A DNA stretch of 16,832 nt from CAZYWA01 sp964650975 [NCBI: uncultured bacterium] (GCA_964650975.1 CAZYWA010000130.1:1-16832), one strand, 5' to 3'; positions 9,093-16,327 are shown, counted from the stretch's first letter. Notes: a model not told the origin generated them from the letters alone. A program made the numbers and translations.

Positions 9093-10490
9093 TCACCCTT
9101 CCAGCTTCTTGCGCTTGCGCCACAGGGTCGACGGGTCGACGCCCAGGATGCGCGCGGCCTCGTCGAGCGACGTGGCGCGCTCGAGCACGCGGGTCAGGTG
9201 CTCGCGCTCGACCTGCTCGAGCGTGAACTCGGCGCCGATCTGGGGCCGGCCTCCGCTGAGCGCGGCGGCCGCGATTCGTTCCGGCAGACCCTCGGTGCCG
9301 ATGGTGGGTCCCGGCCACAGGATGACCGCTCGCTCCATGGCGTTCCGGAGCTCGCGAAGATTGCCGGGCCATGCGTACTCCACCAGTGCCGTCCCAGCTT
9401 CGGCAGTGAGCGAAGGCGCGGCGCGGCCCGTGCCGCGCGCGAAGAACGCCAGGAAGCGCGCGGCCAGCTCGGGGATGTCCTCGGTGCGCTCGCGCAGCGA
9501 GGGAATGCGCACCTCGATCACGTTGAGGCGAAACAGCAGATCCTCGCGGAAACGGCCGGCTGCCACGTCGGCTTCCAGATCGCGGTTGGTGGCGGCCACC
9601 ACGCGCACGTCGGCGCGCCGGGTGGTGGTCTCGCCGATCCGCTCGAACTGCTTGTGCTGCAGGAAGCGCAAGAGCTTGGCTTGCAGCGCCGGCGAGATCT
9701 CGCCGATCTCGTCGAGGAAGAGCGTTCCGCCCTCGGCCGCCTCGACGCGCCCCGCCTGGTCGCGCACCGCTCCCGTGAAAGCGCCGCGCGCGTGGCCGAA
9801 GAGCTCGCTCGCGAGCAGCTCGTCGGTGAGCGTGGGGCAATTGACGGTCACGAACGGGCGGCCATGGCGCGCACTCTGCTCGTGAAGCGCCAGTGCCAGC
9901 ACACCCTTCCCGGTGCCGCTCTCGCCGCGCAGCAGCACCGGAGCGTCCGAGCCGGCGGCGCGACGCACCAGGTCGAGAGCGGCGTGCATGGCCGCCGACT
10001 GAGTGGCGAGATCGACCTCGGGCACCTCGCGCGCGAGCGCCGACTCGAGCGCCGAGACGCGCGTCAAGAGCCGCCGCCGGTCAGCCACCTGGCGGGCCAC
10101 GTGACGCACCTGCGCGGGCGTGAACGGCTTCGGCAGATAGTCGATCGCACCCCGCTTCATGGCCTCGACCGCGGTCTCGACCGCCGCGTACGCCGTGATG
10201 ATCACCACGTCGATGCTCGGGCTACGCGACAGCATCTGCGGGAGCACGTCGAGGCCGTTCGCCTCGCCCAGGCGCAGATCGAGGAAGGCCAGATCGAAGT
10301 GCTCGCGTTCGAGGGCCTTGAGGGCCGCCTCGGCGGAGCCGGCGACCTTGACCGTGCAGCCCAGGTCCTCGAGGCACATCTCGAGCGTGGTCCGGATGTT
10401 GCGCTCGTCGTCGGCGACCAGCACCGAGAGCCTGAGCGGCTCGCTCGGTTCCGGTGTGGCGGGAGAGGTGGAAGGGGCGGGGTCGACCAT
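9093..10490 (-). CDS. Sigma-54-dependent response regulator (NtrC family)
   Basis: The product is a 465-residue transcription activator. The receiver domain (about 20-135) has the acidic pair Asp27/Asp28, phospho-acceptor Asp71, Thr99 and Lys121, so it looks phosphorylatable. The AAA+ domain (about 160-395) has Walker A GESGTGKG (189-196), the sigma-54 contact loop GAFTGA intact (236-241), Walker B GGTLFLDEIGE (254-264) and the arginine-rich region FREDLLFRLNVIEVRIPSLRER. A Fis-type HTH is at about 440-463 (SLDEAARILGVDPSTLWRKRKKL). It therefore should activate sigma-54 promoters when phosphorylated. The gene stands alone on the - strand, and its partner kinase is not adjacent. The orphan kinase at 5302-7131 is the nearest candidate. 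The ATG start is the first in a family-like N-terminus, with a Pro/Ser-rich lead of about 18 residues. I found no -24/-12 site in the window, but the kdp promoter lies outside it. Confidence 0.95.
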   Translation of the reverse strand: MVDPAPSTSPATPEPSEPLRLSVLVADDERNIRTTLEMCLEDLGCTVKVAGSAEAALKALEREHFDLAFLDLRLGEANGLDVLPQMLSRSPSIDVVIITAYAAVETAVEAMKRGAIDYLPKPFTPAQVRHVARQVADRRRLLTRVSALESALAREVPEVDLATQSAAMHAALDLVRRAAGSDAPVLLRGESGTGKGVLALALHEQSARHGRPFVTVNCPTLTDELLASELFGHARGAFTGAVRDQAGRVEAAEGGTLFLDEIGEISPALQAKLLRFLQHKQFERIGETTTRRADVRVVAATNRDLEADVAAGRFREDLLFRLNVIEVRIPSLRERTEDIPELAARFLAFFARGTGRAAPSLTAEAGTALVEYAWPGNLRELRNAMERAVILWPGPTIGTEGLPERIAAAALSGGRPQIGAEFTLEQVEREHLTRVLERATSLDEAARILGVDPSTLWRKRKKLEG

Positions 10491-10553
10491 GGGCGCCGCA
10501 GGATCGGACGAAGACTACCAGGCTTGAGCGGATGGCGTCGGGCGACAGCTGCG

Positions 10554-10582
10554 TTGGCAGCCGGTCGTATTTCGGGTAAAAG
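10554..10582 (+). promoter_or_regulatory. Candidate sigma-70-type promoter for the outer-membrane protein gene
   Basis: TTGGCA (10554-10559) and TAAAAG (10577-10582) are separated by 17 bases, matching TTGACA at 5 of 6 and TATAAT at 4 of 6. It sits 43 bases before the start codon at 10626, in the gap between divergent genes. Confidence 0.55.
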
Positions 10583-10625
10583 CGCGTGTTCCCTCGCGAA
10601 TTACCTCGCAGACATGGAGACCTCC

Positions 10626-11561
10626 ATGGGTTCAACTTCCGTTCGATGGGCACTGGCGGCAGGCGTCGTTCTCGCAGCGGCAAGCACGGCGATGGCGGAC
10701 GATCCTCTGTCCGGAGGAACCCAGCAGATGACGGTCACGGCATCGCCGCTTCGCGAGGACGCCGTGATGGGCCCGAACCAGCAACCGGAATGGACTGCGC
10801 GACGGCGCTTCTCCGAGACCCGCGTCTACGTGCTGCCGCCCTGGGAGCTGGCGGTCGACCTCAACTGGGAGGCGCTCAAGCCCCGGGGCGGCGACGCCGA
10901 AGGAGGCGATGCCGAAGAGGGGGGCACCGATCTTCAGCACACGCTCACCCAGGAGATCGAGCTCGGTCTGCCGTACCGATTCCAGATCGATACCGAGCTC
11001 TCCGGTGGCACAGATCCGGGCCGTGACAACGAGTGGCGCTTCCTGAGCGGCTCGCTCGAGCTGCGCTGGGCGCTCGCCAGCTGGGACGTGATCCCGCTCA
11101 ACCCGACGCTCTTCGGCGAGTGGAAGTTCCGGAACGCCGAGGCCGACTCGTACGAGCTCCGGCTGTTGCTGGGCGACGAGCTGGCGCCGCTCTGGCACTA
11201 CGGCATCGACTTCTTCTACGAGCACCAGGTGGGCGACGACTTCGAGCAGGAGTTCGCGGTGTCCGGGGCGCTCAGCTACTCGGTGATCGACGACGTCGCC
11301 GGAATCGGTGTCGAGATGAAGTTCAACGCCGAGCGCGTGCCGCTCGGGAACGAGGACACCGGCGACTACGAGTACCGCTTCGAGATCGGGCCGAGCTTCC
11401 AGTGGCGTCCCTGGGAGCGCTTCCACATCGACTTCGTTCCGCTCTTCGGCGCCACCGATAAATCACCGACCATCGACTCGTTCGTGATCGTGGGCTTCGA
11501 CCTGGGCTCGGGCGGCGAGCGCGATCAGGTGAGCGAGCCGGCGTCGCTGCGCAACAAGTGA
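10626..11561 (+). CDS. Secreted protein, probable outer-membrane beta-barrel, function unknown
   Basis: The product has 311 residues. A signal peptide (SVRWALAAGVVLAAASTAMA) is likely cut after Ala24. After it comes QQMTVTASPLRED (33-45), which resembles the TonB box and start of TonB-dependent receptors, then EWTARRRFSETRVYVLPPWE. The rest alternates short amphipathic strands with turns (residues about 65-293), as in small barrels. Residues 88-100 are an acidic Gly/Asp/Glu-rich insert. It is far too short for a full TonB-dependent receptor with a plug, so the TonB-box likeness may be incidental. The ATG at 10626 has GGAGA 5 bases upstream, while an in-frame ATG at 10614 has no ribosome site. 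A sigma-70-like promoter lies upstream. A decayed partial copy follows directly. The specific family was not recognised. Confidence 0.8.
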   Translation: MGSTSVRWALAAGVVLAAASTAMADDPLSGGTQQMTVTASPLREDAVMGPNQQPEWTARRRFSETRVYVLPPWELAVDLNWEALKPRGGDAEGGDAEEGGTDLQHTLTQEIELGLPYRFQIDTELSGGTDPGRDNEWRFLSGSLELRWALASWDVIPLNPTLFGEWKFRNAEADSYELRLLLGDELAPLWHYGIDFFYEHQVGDDFEQEFAVSGALSYSVIDDVAGIGVEMKFNAERVPLGNEDTGDYEYRFEIGPSFQWRPWERFHIDFVPLFGATDKSPTIDSFVIVGFDLGSGGERDQVSEPASLRNK

Positions 11562-11607
11562 CGGGAGCGACCGGTTCCCGCCGGTCCGCGGTTCGCTGGG
11601 TCGCGCC

Positions 11608-12078
11608 GTGCTGCATTCCGCTCTCATGGATCCGCTGTGCTGGCGAGGCAAAAACAGCCGGCGCTCGGGGACGTTCGGCATCCACGAGCCGAACGAGCTC
11701 GAAGGCAAGCTGCTTCTGGGCGTCGAGCAGGCATTCGGCAGCGACGACGAGCGTCCGATCTTCGGCAGCGCCGCGATCAGCTACGCGCTCTTCGACCAGC
11801 GGCTCGGTGTCGGTGCCGAGACCAAGATCGCGGCGGTGAGCGAGGAGGAAAGCGGCGACGAGCAGTGCTCGCTGCTGGTCACGCTCGGTCCCAGCGTGCA
11901 GTGGCGCCTCACCGACGACATCCACACCTCGACCTGGCGACGCTCTTCGGCCTCACCAGCCCGGCGCCGCTCGTCGACACGTTCGTGGCGCTCGCGTTCA
12001 CCTGGGACGGCGCCGACCAGAACGCGGAGCACGCCGCCGGATCGGTTCCTCGAGGCCGTTTCCGGGAAGCACTTTTGA
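11608..12078 (+). pseudogene. Decayed, frameshifted partial copy of the preceding outer-membrane protein gene
   Basis: Translation from about 11662 resembles residues about 172-293 of the intact upstream protein. Examples are NELEGKLLLGVEQ vs SYELRLLLGDELA, FGSAAISYALFDQRLGVGAETK vs VSGALSYSVIDDVAGIGVEMK, and LVTLGPSVQWRLTDDIH vs RFEIGPSFQWRPWERFH. Similarity then jumps frame at 11923-11927 (CACAC) and resumes from 11928 as LDLATLFGLTSPAPLVDTFVALAF vs IDFVPLFGATDKSPTIDSFVIVGF. Two extra bases (an AC duplication) would explain the shift. The signal peptide and the first half of the family are absent. The first frame stops at 12076-12078. It is best read as a tandem-duplication remnant. A sequencing error could explain the frameshift but not the missing N-terminal half. 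Confidence 0.75.
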
Positions 12079-12084
12079 TCGCTT

Positions 12085-12127
12085 GCCCGCCGGGGACCGG
12101 CGGGCCCCAAACATGCGGAGGTTTGGG
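12085..12127. terminator. Two consecutive strong hairpins downstream of modC, likely terminator region
   Basis: GCCCGCCGG (12085-12093) pairs with CCGGCGGGC (12097-12105) over a 3-base loop. CCCAAAC (12106-12112) pairs with GTTTGGG (12121-12127) over 8 bases. They directly abut each other, about 47 bases past the modC stop on the - strand and 7 bases past the pseudogene frame on the + strand. No long T-tract is seen. Confidence 0.6.
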
Positions 12128-12173
12128 AGTGGAGGGCGACGGTCTCCGGCGCGCGGGGAACCATTGGCCCCGT

Positions 12174-13166
12174 TCACGCGGGGCCCAGGTACGCGATCGA
12201 CGTCGCTTTCACGATCACGATCAGCTCGGCGCCCGGCACCACGCCCAGCACGAACGCGGCTTCCTCGGTGATGAGCGCCTTGAGCGGTGTCGACGCGAAG
12301 CTCACCAGGATCACCGCGCCGCTCGCGTCGAGCCGCTCGACGCGCGCCCGGAACGCGTTCCGCGCCGAGAGTCCGGGGACGAAATCCGACGCCAGGAGCA
12401 CGTCGTGCGCGTAGCACGCGAGCCGCACGGCGCCGCTCACGCCCGCGGGGATCGGCACCACCAGCTCGACCTCGCCCACGCGCGCGCGGCCCGGCCCGCT
12501 CACCACTCCCGTGAAGTAGTTGTCCACGTGGGTCTCGCCGGCGCGTAGCAGCGTCGGGCCGGGCCCTTGCGCCGCGACGCGGCCGGCGTCGAGGCGCACC
12601 ACCCAGTCGGTGAGGCCGATCACCTCGTCGGCGAGGTGACTCACCAGAATCGTCGGCACCTGGAAGCGGCGCCGCACGGTGTCGAGCAGCGAGATCGCGT
12701 CGCGGCGGCTCGCCTCGTCGAGCGCGCCGAAGGGTTCGTCGAGCAGCAGCAAGAGCGGCTGGCTCACCAGCGCGCGAGCGAGCGCCACGCGGCGGCGCTC
12801 GCCTCCGCTCAGGTTCCGCGGCATGCGACCCATGAGCTGCGCGATCCCGAGCGCGCTCGCGATCTCGTCCACGGCCAGGGCACGCGGGCTGAAGGTCAGG
12901 TTGCGGCGCACGTCGAGGTGCGGAAAGAGCAGCGGGTCCTGGGTCACGTAGCCCACGCGGCGGTGCTCGACGGCCCGTGCCGACCAGTCGTCCCCGTCCA
13001 CGACCACGCGCGCTCCCGGCTCGAAGCCGGCGATCGCGTCGAGCAGCGTGGTCTTGCCGCTGCCGCTCGCGCCCACCAGGCCGAGCGCCGCCGCTTCGCA
13101 GCGGATGTCCACGTCGAGCGCGAAGCCGGTGGCGCGCTCGATCCGCGCCGCGACCTCGAGCCTCAC
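12174..13166 (-). CDS. modC: Molybdate ABC transporter ATP-binding protein (ModC)
   Basis: The product is the 330-residue ATPase of the ModABC oxyanion importer. The ABC domain has Walker A GASGSGKT (32-39), Q-loop Gln76 (YVTQDPLLFPHL), signature LSGGERRR (119-126), Walker B LLLLLDEP (138-145), D-loop GALD and switch His177. The C-terminal part (about 230-330) is a TOBE/Mop-like molybdate-binding domain with PGLSARNAFRARVERL, as in ModC. The start is a GTG; the frame stays open upstream, but this GTG gives the normal ModC N-terminus. It lies 106 bases downstream of the modB stop, with only a weak purine-rich AAGGCGGGG before it. It is the last gene of the regulator-modB-modC unit. Confidence 0.93.
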   Translation of the reverse strand: MRLEVAARIERATGFALDVDIRCEAAALGLVGASGSGKTTLLDAIAGFEPGARVVVDGDDWSARAVEHRRVGYVTQDPLLFPHLDVRRNLTFSPRALAVDEIASALGIAQLMGRMPRNLSGGERRRVALARALVSQPLLLLLDEPFGALDEASRRDAISLLDTVRRRFQVPTILVSHLADEVIGLTDWVVRLDAGRVAAQGPGPTLLRAGETHVDNYFTGVVSGPGRARVGEVELVVPIPAGVSGAVRLACYAHDVLLASDFVPGLSARNAFRARVERLDASGAVILVSFASTPLKALITEEAAFVLGVVPGAELIVIVKATSIAYLGPA

Positions 13167-13272
13167 CGGCTGCCCCGCCTTCGACCAGCGCGAGAGGGCG
13201 CGGCTCCCCCCGCGCCGGCGATCGATCGCGATCGCTCGCGCAAGGCTGGGCCACGCCGAAGCTTCATGTCCC

Positions 13273-13947
13273 TCACCGCACCGTCAGCTCGAGACGGCGG
13301 CGGTGCGCGGCGTCCAGCCGGCGCGCCACGACGACGCACGCGACGCAAAGCACGATCGACGCCGCCACCAGTCCGAGCACGCGCTCTTCGCCGCCGGGCG
13401 CATCGAGGCGCGCGTAGATCGCGAGCGGGATGGTCTCGGTGCGGCCCGGGATCCGGCCCGCGAGCACGATCGTGGCGCCGAACTCGCCCAGCCCGCGCGC
13501 GAACGAGAGCGCCGCACCGGCGAGGATCCCGGGCCAGGTGAGCGGCAGCGTCACCCTCCACAGCGTCTGCGCAGCGCTGCGCCCGAGCGAGCGCGCGATC
13601 GACTCGAAGCGCGGATCCACTCCCTTCATCGCCAGCGACACGCTCATCACCAGGAGCGGAAAACCCACCACCGCGGCGGCGATCACCGCGCCCACCCAGT
13701 TGAACGACACCGGCAGCCCGATCGTTTCCATCAGACGCCCCAGCCAGTGGCGATGGGAGAAAAGCGTCAGTAGCAGGTAACCGGTCACCACCGGCGGCAG
13801 CACCAGCGGCAGCATGACGATCGTTTGCACCGCGCCGCGCCAGCGGCCGCGGCCCCGCTCCAGGTACCAAGCGACCGCGACACCCGGCGGCAGGCTCAGC
13901 ACCGTGGCCGTGAAACCGACCAGCAACGAGAGTGCGACCGGGCTCAT
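13273..13947 (-). CDS. modB: Molybdate ABC transporter permease (ModB)
   Basis: The product is a 224-residue inner-membrane permease, typical ModB length. About five hydrophobic helices are visible (roughly 4-26, 42-64, 82-104, 135-155 and 190-210). The N-terminal LPPGVAVAWYLERGRGRWRG and LPLVLPPVVTGYLLL are ModB-like. The cytoplasmic EAA-type loop is ARSLGRSAAQTLWRVTLPL followed by GILAGAALSFARGLGEFGATIVLAG. It pairs with ModC and receives molybdate or tungstate from ModA. The ATG has only a weak ribosome site. The gene starts 43 bases after the regulator stop, so the two are probably co-transcribed. Confidence 0.94.
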   Translation of the reverse strand: MSPVALSLLVGFTATVLSLPPGVAVAWYLERGRGRWRGAVQTIVMLPLVLPPVVTGYLLLTLFSHRHWLGRLMETIGLPVSFNWVGAVIAAAVVGFPLLVMSVSLAMKGVDPRFESIARSLGRSAAQTLWRVTLPLTWPGILAGAALSFARGLGEFGATIVLAGRIPGRTETIPLAIYARLDAPGGEERVLGLVAASIVLCVACVVVARRLDAAHRRRLELTVR

Positions 13948-13990
13948 GGCTCACGGAAAAGAATCAGAACGTGTCGCTCGCTGGGTGCCT

Positions 13991-14962
13991 TCACCTTTTT
14001 CGACCACGTCGGCGCGAGCCGGTTTTGCCACCGCGGCCCGTGGCGCCGCGTGACGGCGACACGCCGGCTCCGTGACCGGATCGACGCGGGCCCGCCGGGT
14101 CCGGCTCGCCCGGCTCCGGGTCGTAGCGGATGTCACCGGCTGCGCTCGGATCGTACCCGGGGACTTGGCCGAGCACCTCTCGGAACGTGTCGCTCTGCGC
14201 GACCTCGCAGATCCGGGTGACGGCCGCGTGGCCCAGTCTCTCGGCGAAGACCGCCAGTCCGTAGGGCTCGCTCGCAAGTCGCTGGAAGGCGAGGCCCGCG
14301 CGCTCGGCCCAGGCGCGCGTGACCAAGCCCACATCGCTCTCGCGGCTCAGCACGGCGCACACGACATCGCGGTGGGAAGCGTAAACCCGGTGCGTTCCGA
14401 GGCGCGCGTTCTCGCGGGCCAGCGCGGCGCGGAGATGCACCATCACGCCGGCCGACGGCGGCCGGGCGGCGATGGTGAGCCTCGCAAGGGATCGAATCGT
14501 GGGCACTGCCGCCTCGGGCCTCCACGCCAGACCGATCTCGCGATCCACGAGATGGATGCGCGCGAGCCGCAAGGCGCCCAGCCGGGGAGGCGGCCCGTCG
14601 CCGTGGCAGCCAGCGGCGAGGACACGGTCGTCCGCGAGGAGAGCCATCGCCTGCCCGCTATCGGCCTGGACGAACCCGAGCATCGGCGACTCGCTGTTCA
14701 CCTGGGCGAGCAGCAGCTCGATGACCACGTCGCCGTTTGCCGCGACGAACGGTGGAGCGGCGGGAGTGGCCAGCGCCGGCGGTGAGCTCACGGCGGCCGC
14801 GGCGTGCTCGGGAACGGACCCCGCCCACTCGAGTACCTGATCGCGATCGAAGCGCCATTCGCCGCCGACGCGACGGGCTGGCAGACCGCGCCGAAGCAGC
14901 CGGTAGACGTGCTTCGGGTGTACGCGGAGCAGCTCGGCGACCTCGGCGGACTTGAGCAACAT
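13991..14962 (-). CDS. Molybdate-type regulator: excisionase-like HTH fused to a periplasmic-binding-protein-like domain
   Basis: The product is a 323-residue soluble one-component regulator. Residues 1-48 are a MerR/excisionase-type HTH (LKSAEVAELLRVHPKHVYRL, then VGGEWRFDRDQVLEW). A Pro/Ala linker (about 50-75) leads to a binding-protein-like domain (about 76-281) of the kind found in molybdate regulators, with HLVDREIGLAWRP, YASHRDVVCAVLSRESDVGLV, and the typical end REVLGQVPGYDPSAAGDIRYDP. Such proteins are thought to sense the oxyanion and control the adjacent uptake genes. It is divergent from modA and upstream of modB-modC. The last 42 residues (GEPDPAGPRR to the end) are Gly/Arg-rich and basic, beyond the usual domain end; they may be an unselected extension or add nucleic-acid binding. 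No Shine-Dalgarno is evident before the ATG at 14962. Confidence 0.85.
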   Translation of the reverse strand: MLLKSAEVAELLRVHPKHVYRLLRRGLPARRVGGEWRFDRDQVLEWAGSVPEHAAAAVSSPPALATPAAPPFVAANGDVVIELLLAQVNSESPMLGFVQADSGQAMALLADDRVLAAGCHGDGPPPRLGALRLARIHLVDREIGLAWRPEAAVPTIRSLARLTIAARPPSAGVMVHLRAALARENARLGTHRVYASHRDVVCAVLSRESDVGLVTRAWAERAGLAFQRLASEPYGLAVFAERLGHAAVTRICEVAQSDTFREVLGQVPGYDPSAAGDIRYDPEPGEPDPAGPRRSGHGAGVSPSRGATGRGGKTGSRRRGRKR

Positions 14963-15095
14963 GCGCGGCCCGTTGGTTCGGTCGTCAGGGTAGCGTGCTC
15001 GAACGGCAGGGAGTGGACACCACCGTCACATTGTCTTAACACATTGGGGAATAATTAGTAACAAAAGGTATCCAACGGACGAGGAGAATGCGAAA
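14963..15095. promoter_or_regulatory. Divergent control region between the regulator and modA
   Basis: This 133-base gap contains the most AT-rich stretch of the window (about 15029-15071). TTGTCT (15031-15036) with TAATTA (15052-15057, 15-base spacing) or TTAGTA (15055-15060, 18-base spacing) could form a promoter for modA; neither is convincing. CCGTTGG (14970-14976) and CCAACGG (15072-15078) form a widely spaced inverted repeat near the two starts, a possible operator pair but short enough to be chance. modA has GAGGAG at 15081-15086. Confidence 0.5.
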
Positions 15096-15881
15096 ATGGC
15101 GACTCGGGCTGGTCGAATCGCTCGCGAGCTGCTCGCGCTCACCGCGCTGCTCGTGCCGCTCGCGGCGCGAGCGCAGCAAGATTCGCAACCGATCACCGTG
15201 CTCGCCGCGGCGAGCCTGACGGACGTGTTGCCGAAGGTCGGCGACGCGTGGCACGCGCAGGGGAACCCGGCGGTCAAGTTCAGCTTCGACGCGTCGTCGC
15301 GGCTCGCGAAGCAAGTGGAATCGGGATTGAGCGCCGACCTGTTCGTCTCGGCCGACCTCGACTGGATGGAGTACCTCGACCAGCGAAAGCTCGTGGCTCC
15401 GGGAACCCAAGTGCTTCTTCTGGGCAATCGCCTGGTGATCGTGATCCCGGGGACGTCGACCCTCTCCTTCGCCGACGCGCGCCCGCTCGCCTCGTCTGCG
15501 GTTCAGCATCTGGCGCTCGCCGGGGAGGCGGTTCCGGCCGGGAAATACGGCCGAGCGGCGCTCACCTCCGCGGGGATCCTCCAGACGGTCGAGCCCAAGA
15601 TCGTGAGCGGCGACAACGTCCGCACCGTGCTCGCGTGGGTCGCTGGCGGCGAGGCCGACGCCGGCATCGTCTACGCGACCGATGCCAAGGCGGAGCCGCG
15701 CGTCAAGCTGGCCTACACGTTCCCGGTCACGTCGCACCCACCGATCGTTTATCCGGCAGCGGTGCTGAATGGCGCGGCCGACGCGAAGGCCGCCCGCGAG
15801 TTCCTGGGCTTCTGCAAGAGCCCCACGGCTCGAGCGTTGTTCGAGGCCGCCGGCTTCACCTGGCTGGCCGACGTTCCCTGA
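15096..15881 (+). CDS. modA: Molybdate ABC transporter substrate-binding protein (ModA)
   Basis: The product is a 261-residue periplasmic binding protein. The signal peptide is about 1-26 (cut near ARA/QQ). The mature protein opens with ITVLAAASLTDVLPKV, whose Ser40 is an oxyanion ligand position in ModA. SSRLAKQVESGLSADLFVSAD follows, with a second binding Ser near 68, then WMEYLDQRKLV. Later motifs are GKYGRAALTSAGI, SGDNVRTVLAWVAGGEADAGIVYATDA and the C-terminal FLGFCKSPTARALFEAAGF. It captures molybdate or tungstate for ModBC; which one cannot be told. GAGGAG lies 9 bases upstream of the ATG. It is transcribed away from the regulator-modB-modC unit, so the transporter is split over two divergent transcripts. 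Confidence 0.95.
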   Translation: MATRAGRIARELLALTALLVPLAARAQQDSQPITVLAAASLTDVLPKVGDAWHAQGNPAVKFSFDASSRLAKQVESGLSADLFVSADLDWMEYLDQRKLVAPGTQVLLLGNRLVIVIPGTSTLSFADARPLASSAVQHLALAGEAVPAGKYGRAALTSAGILQTVEPKIVSGDNVRTVLAWVAGGEADAGIVYATDAKAEPRVKLAYTFPVTSHPPIVYPAAVLNGAADAKAAREFLGFCKSPTARALFEAAGFTWLADVP

Positions 15882-15956
15882 TCGATCTCCCGCGCGGCGC
15901 GCCGTCCCGGCCGCCGCCGAAACCGCGGTAGCCACGAGGGACCGCGAGGAACGCGG

Positions 15957-16162
15957 ATGAAGCGGATCGAGATGGGCCTCGTGGCCCTGCTGGTCATCTC
16001 GTCGCTCGTCACAGGCGCACACGCGCAGTCGACCAGCGTCGATCAGAAGCTCCTCGAGCTGATGCGCGCCGACGGCAAGCTCACCGACGAGCAGTAGATG
16101 GCCCTGCGCGCGCAAGCCGACGCCGAGGCGAAGACGGCGGCGGCCGCGGCGGCCACCACGTC
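15957..16162 (+). pseudogene. 5' fragment of a porin-like gene, broken by an in-frame stop and a repeat
   Basis: A GAGGA ribosome site (15946-15950) precedes an ATG that opens a clear signal peptide (MGLVALLVISSLVTGAHAQ). VDQKLLELMRADGKLTDEQ follows, then TAG at 16095-16097. The same frame goes on with MALRAQADAEAKTAAAAAA up to the point where repeat copy 2 begins (16163). Signal peptide, a short 'DGKLTDEQ' helix and an Ala/Glu coiled coil are how many oxyanion-type outer-membrane porins (OprP/OprO-like) begin. TAG is one base from TAC/TAT (Tyr) or CAG (Gln), so a point nonsense mutation fits. No barrel sequence follows. The alternative is a real 46-residue secreted peptide, which I think less likely. 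Its position after modA suggests the lost porin may have served oxyanion uptake (inference). Confidence 0.65.
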
Positions 16163-16292
16163 CTGCGGTCCCTCGCAGCCGCAGGCGTCCATCTTGGTCC
16201 AGACGCTGCGGACGCGAGGGACCGCGTCCCTCCAAACCGCACGAGCTCGGTGTGGGGGACGCGCTCCGGGCAATGATCCGCTTCGTCCACAC
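16163..16292 (-). repeat. Dispersed structured repeat, copy 2 (inverted relative to copy 1)
   Basis: This copy of the element at 7333-7463 reads in the opposite orientation. Its core 16163-16237 matches at 73 of 75 bases, and the outer part (16238-16292) is diverged but keeps GCGCTCCGGGCAA and GTCCACAC. It lacks the outermost CCCTCC half of the right-arm palindrome found at 7464-7469. It sits directly after the porin-like fragment, so it may have inserted into that gene or replaced its 3' part. The frame through it stays open to 16376 without protein-like sequence. Confidence 0.8.
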
Positions 16293-16313
16293 CTTCCAAA
16301 CCGCACGACTCGG
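16228..16313 (+). repeat. Short direct repeat (about 22 bp, two copies) within and beside repeat copy 2
   Basis: The sequence CCAAACCGCACGAGCTCGG (16232-16250) recurs as CCAAACCGCACGACTCGG (16296-16313), each preceded by CCCT or CCTT, about 64 bases apart. The segment between them has imperfectly complementary ends, GGTGTGGGGGAC (16249-16260) and GTCCACACC (16285-16293). Confidence 0.7.
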
Positions 16314-16327
16314 CTCGCACGCGCGGC

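Noticed and set aside
9198-10613. Long + strand open frame running into the outer-membrane protein gene
   Set aside because: It is antisense to the sigma-54 regulator. Only the part from 10626 has a signal peptide, a ribosome site and protein-like sequence.
10491-10625. Sigma-54 (-24/-12) promoter at TTGGCAG upstream of the outer-membrane protein
   Set aside because: There is no GC doublet at the required spacing. The sigma-70 reading with TAAAAG at 17 bases fits better.
12567-13541. 324-codon + strand frame opposite modB/modC
   Set aside because: It is an antisense shadow of two well-supported genes.
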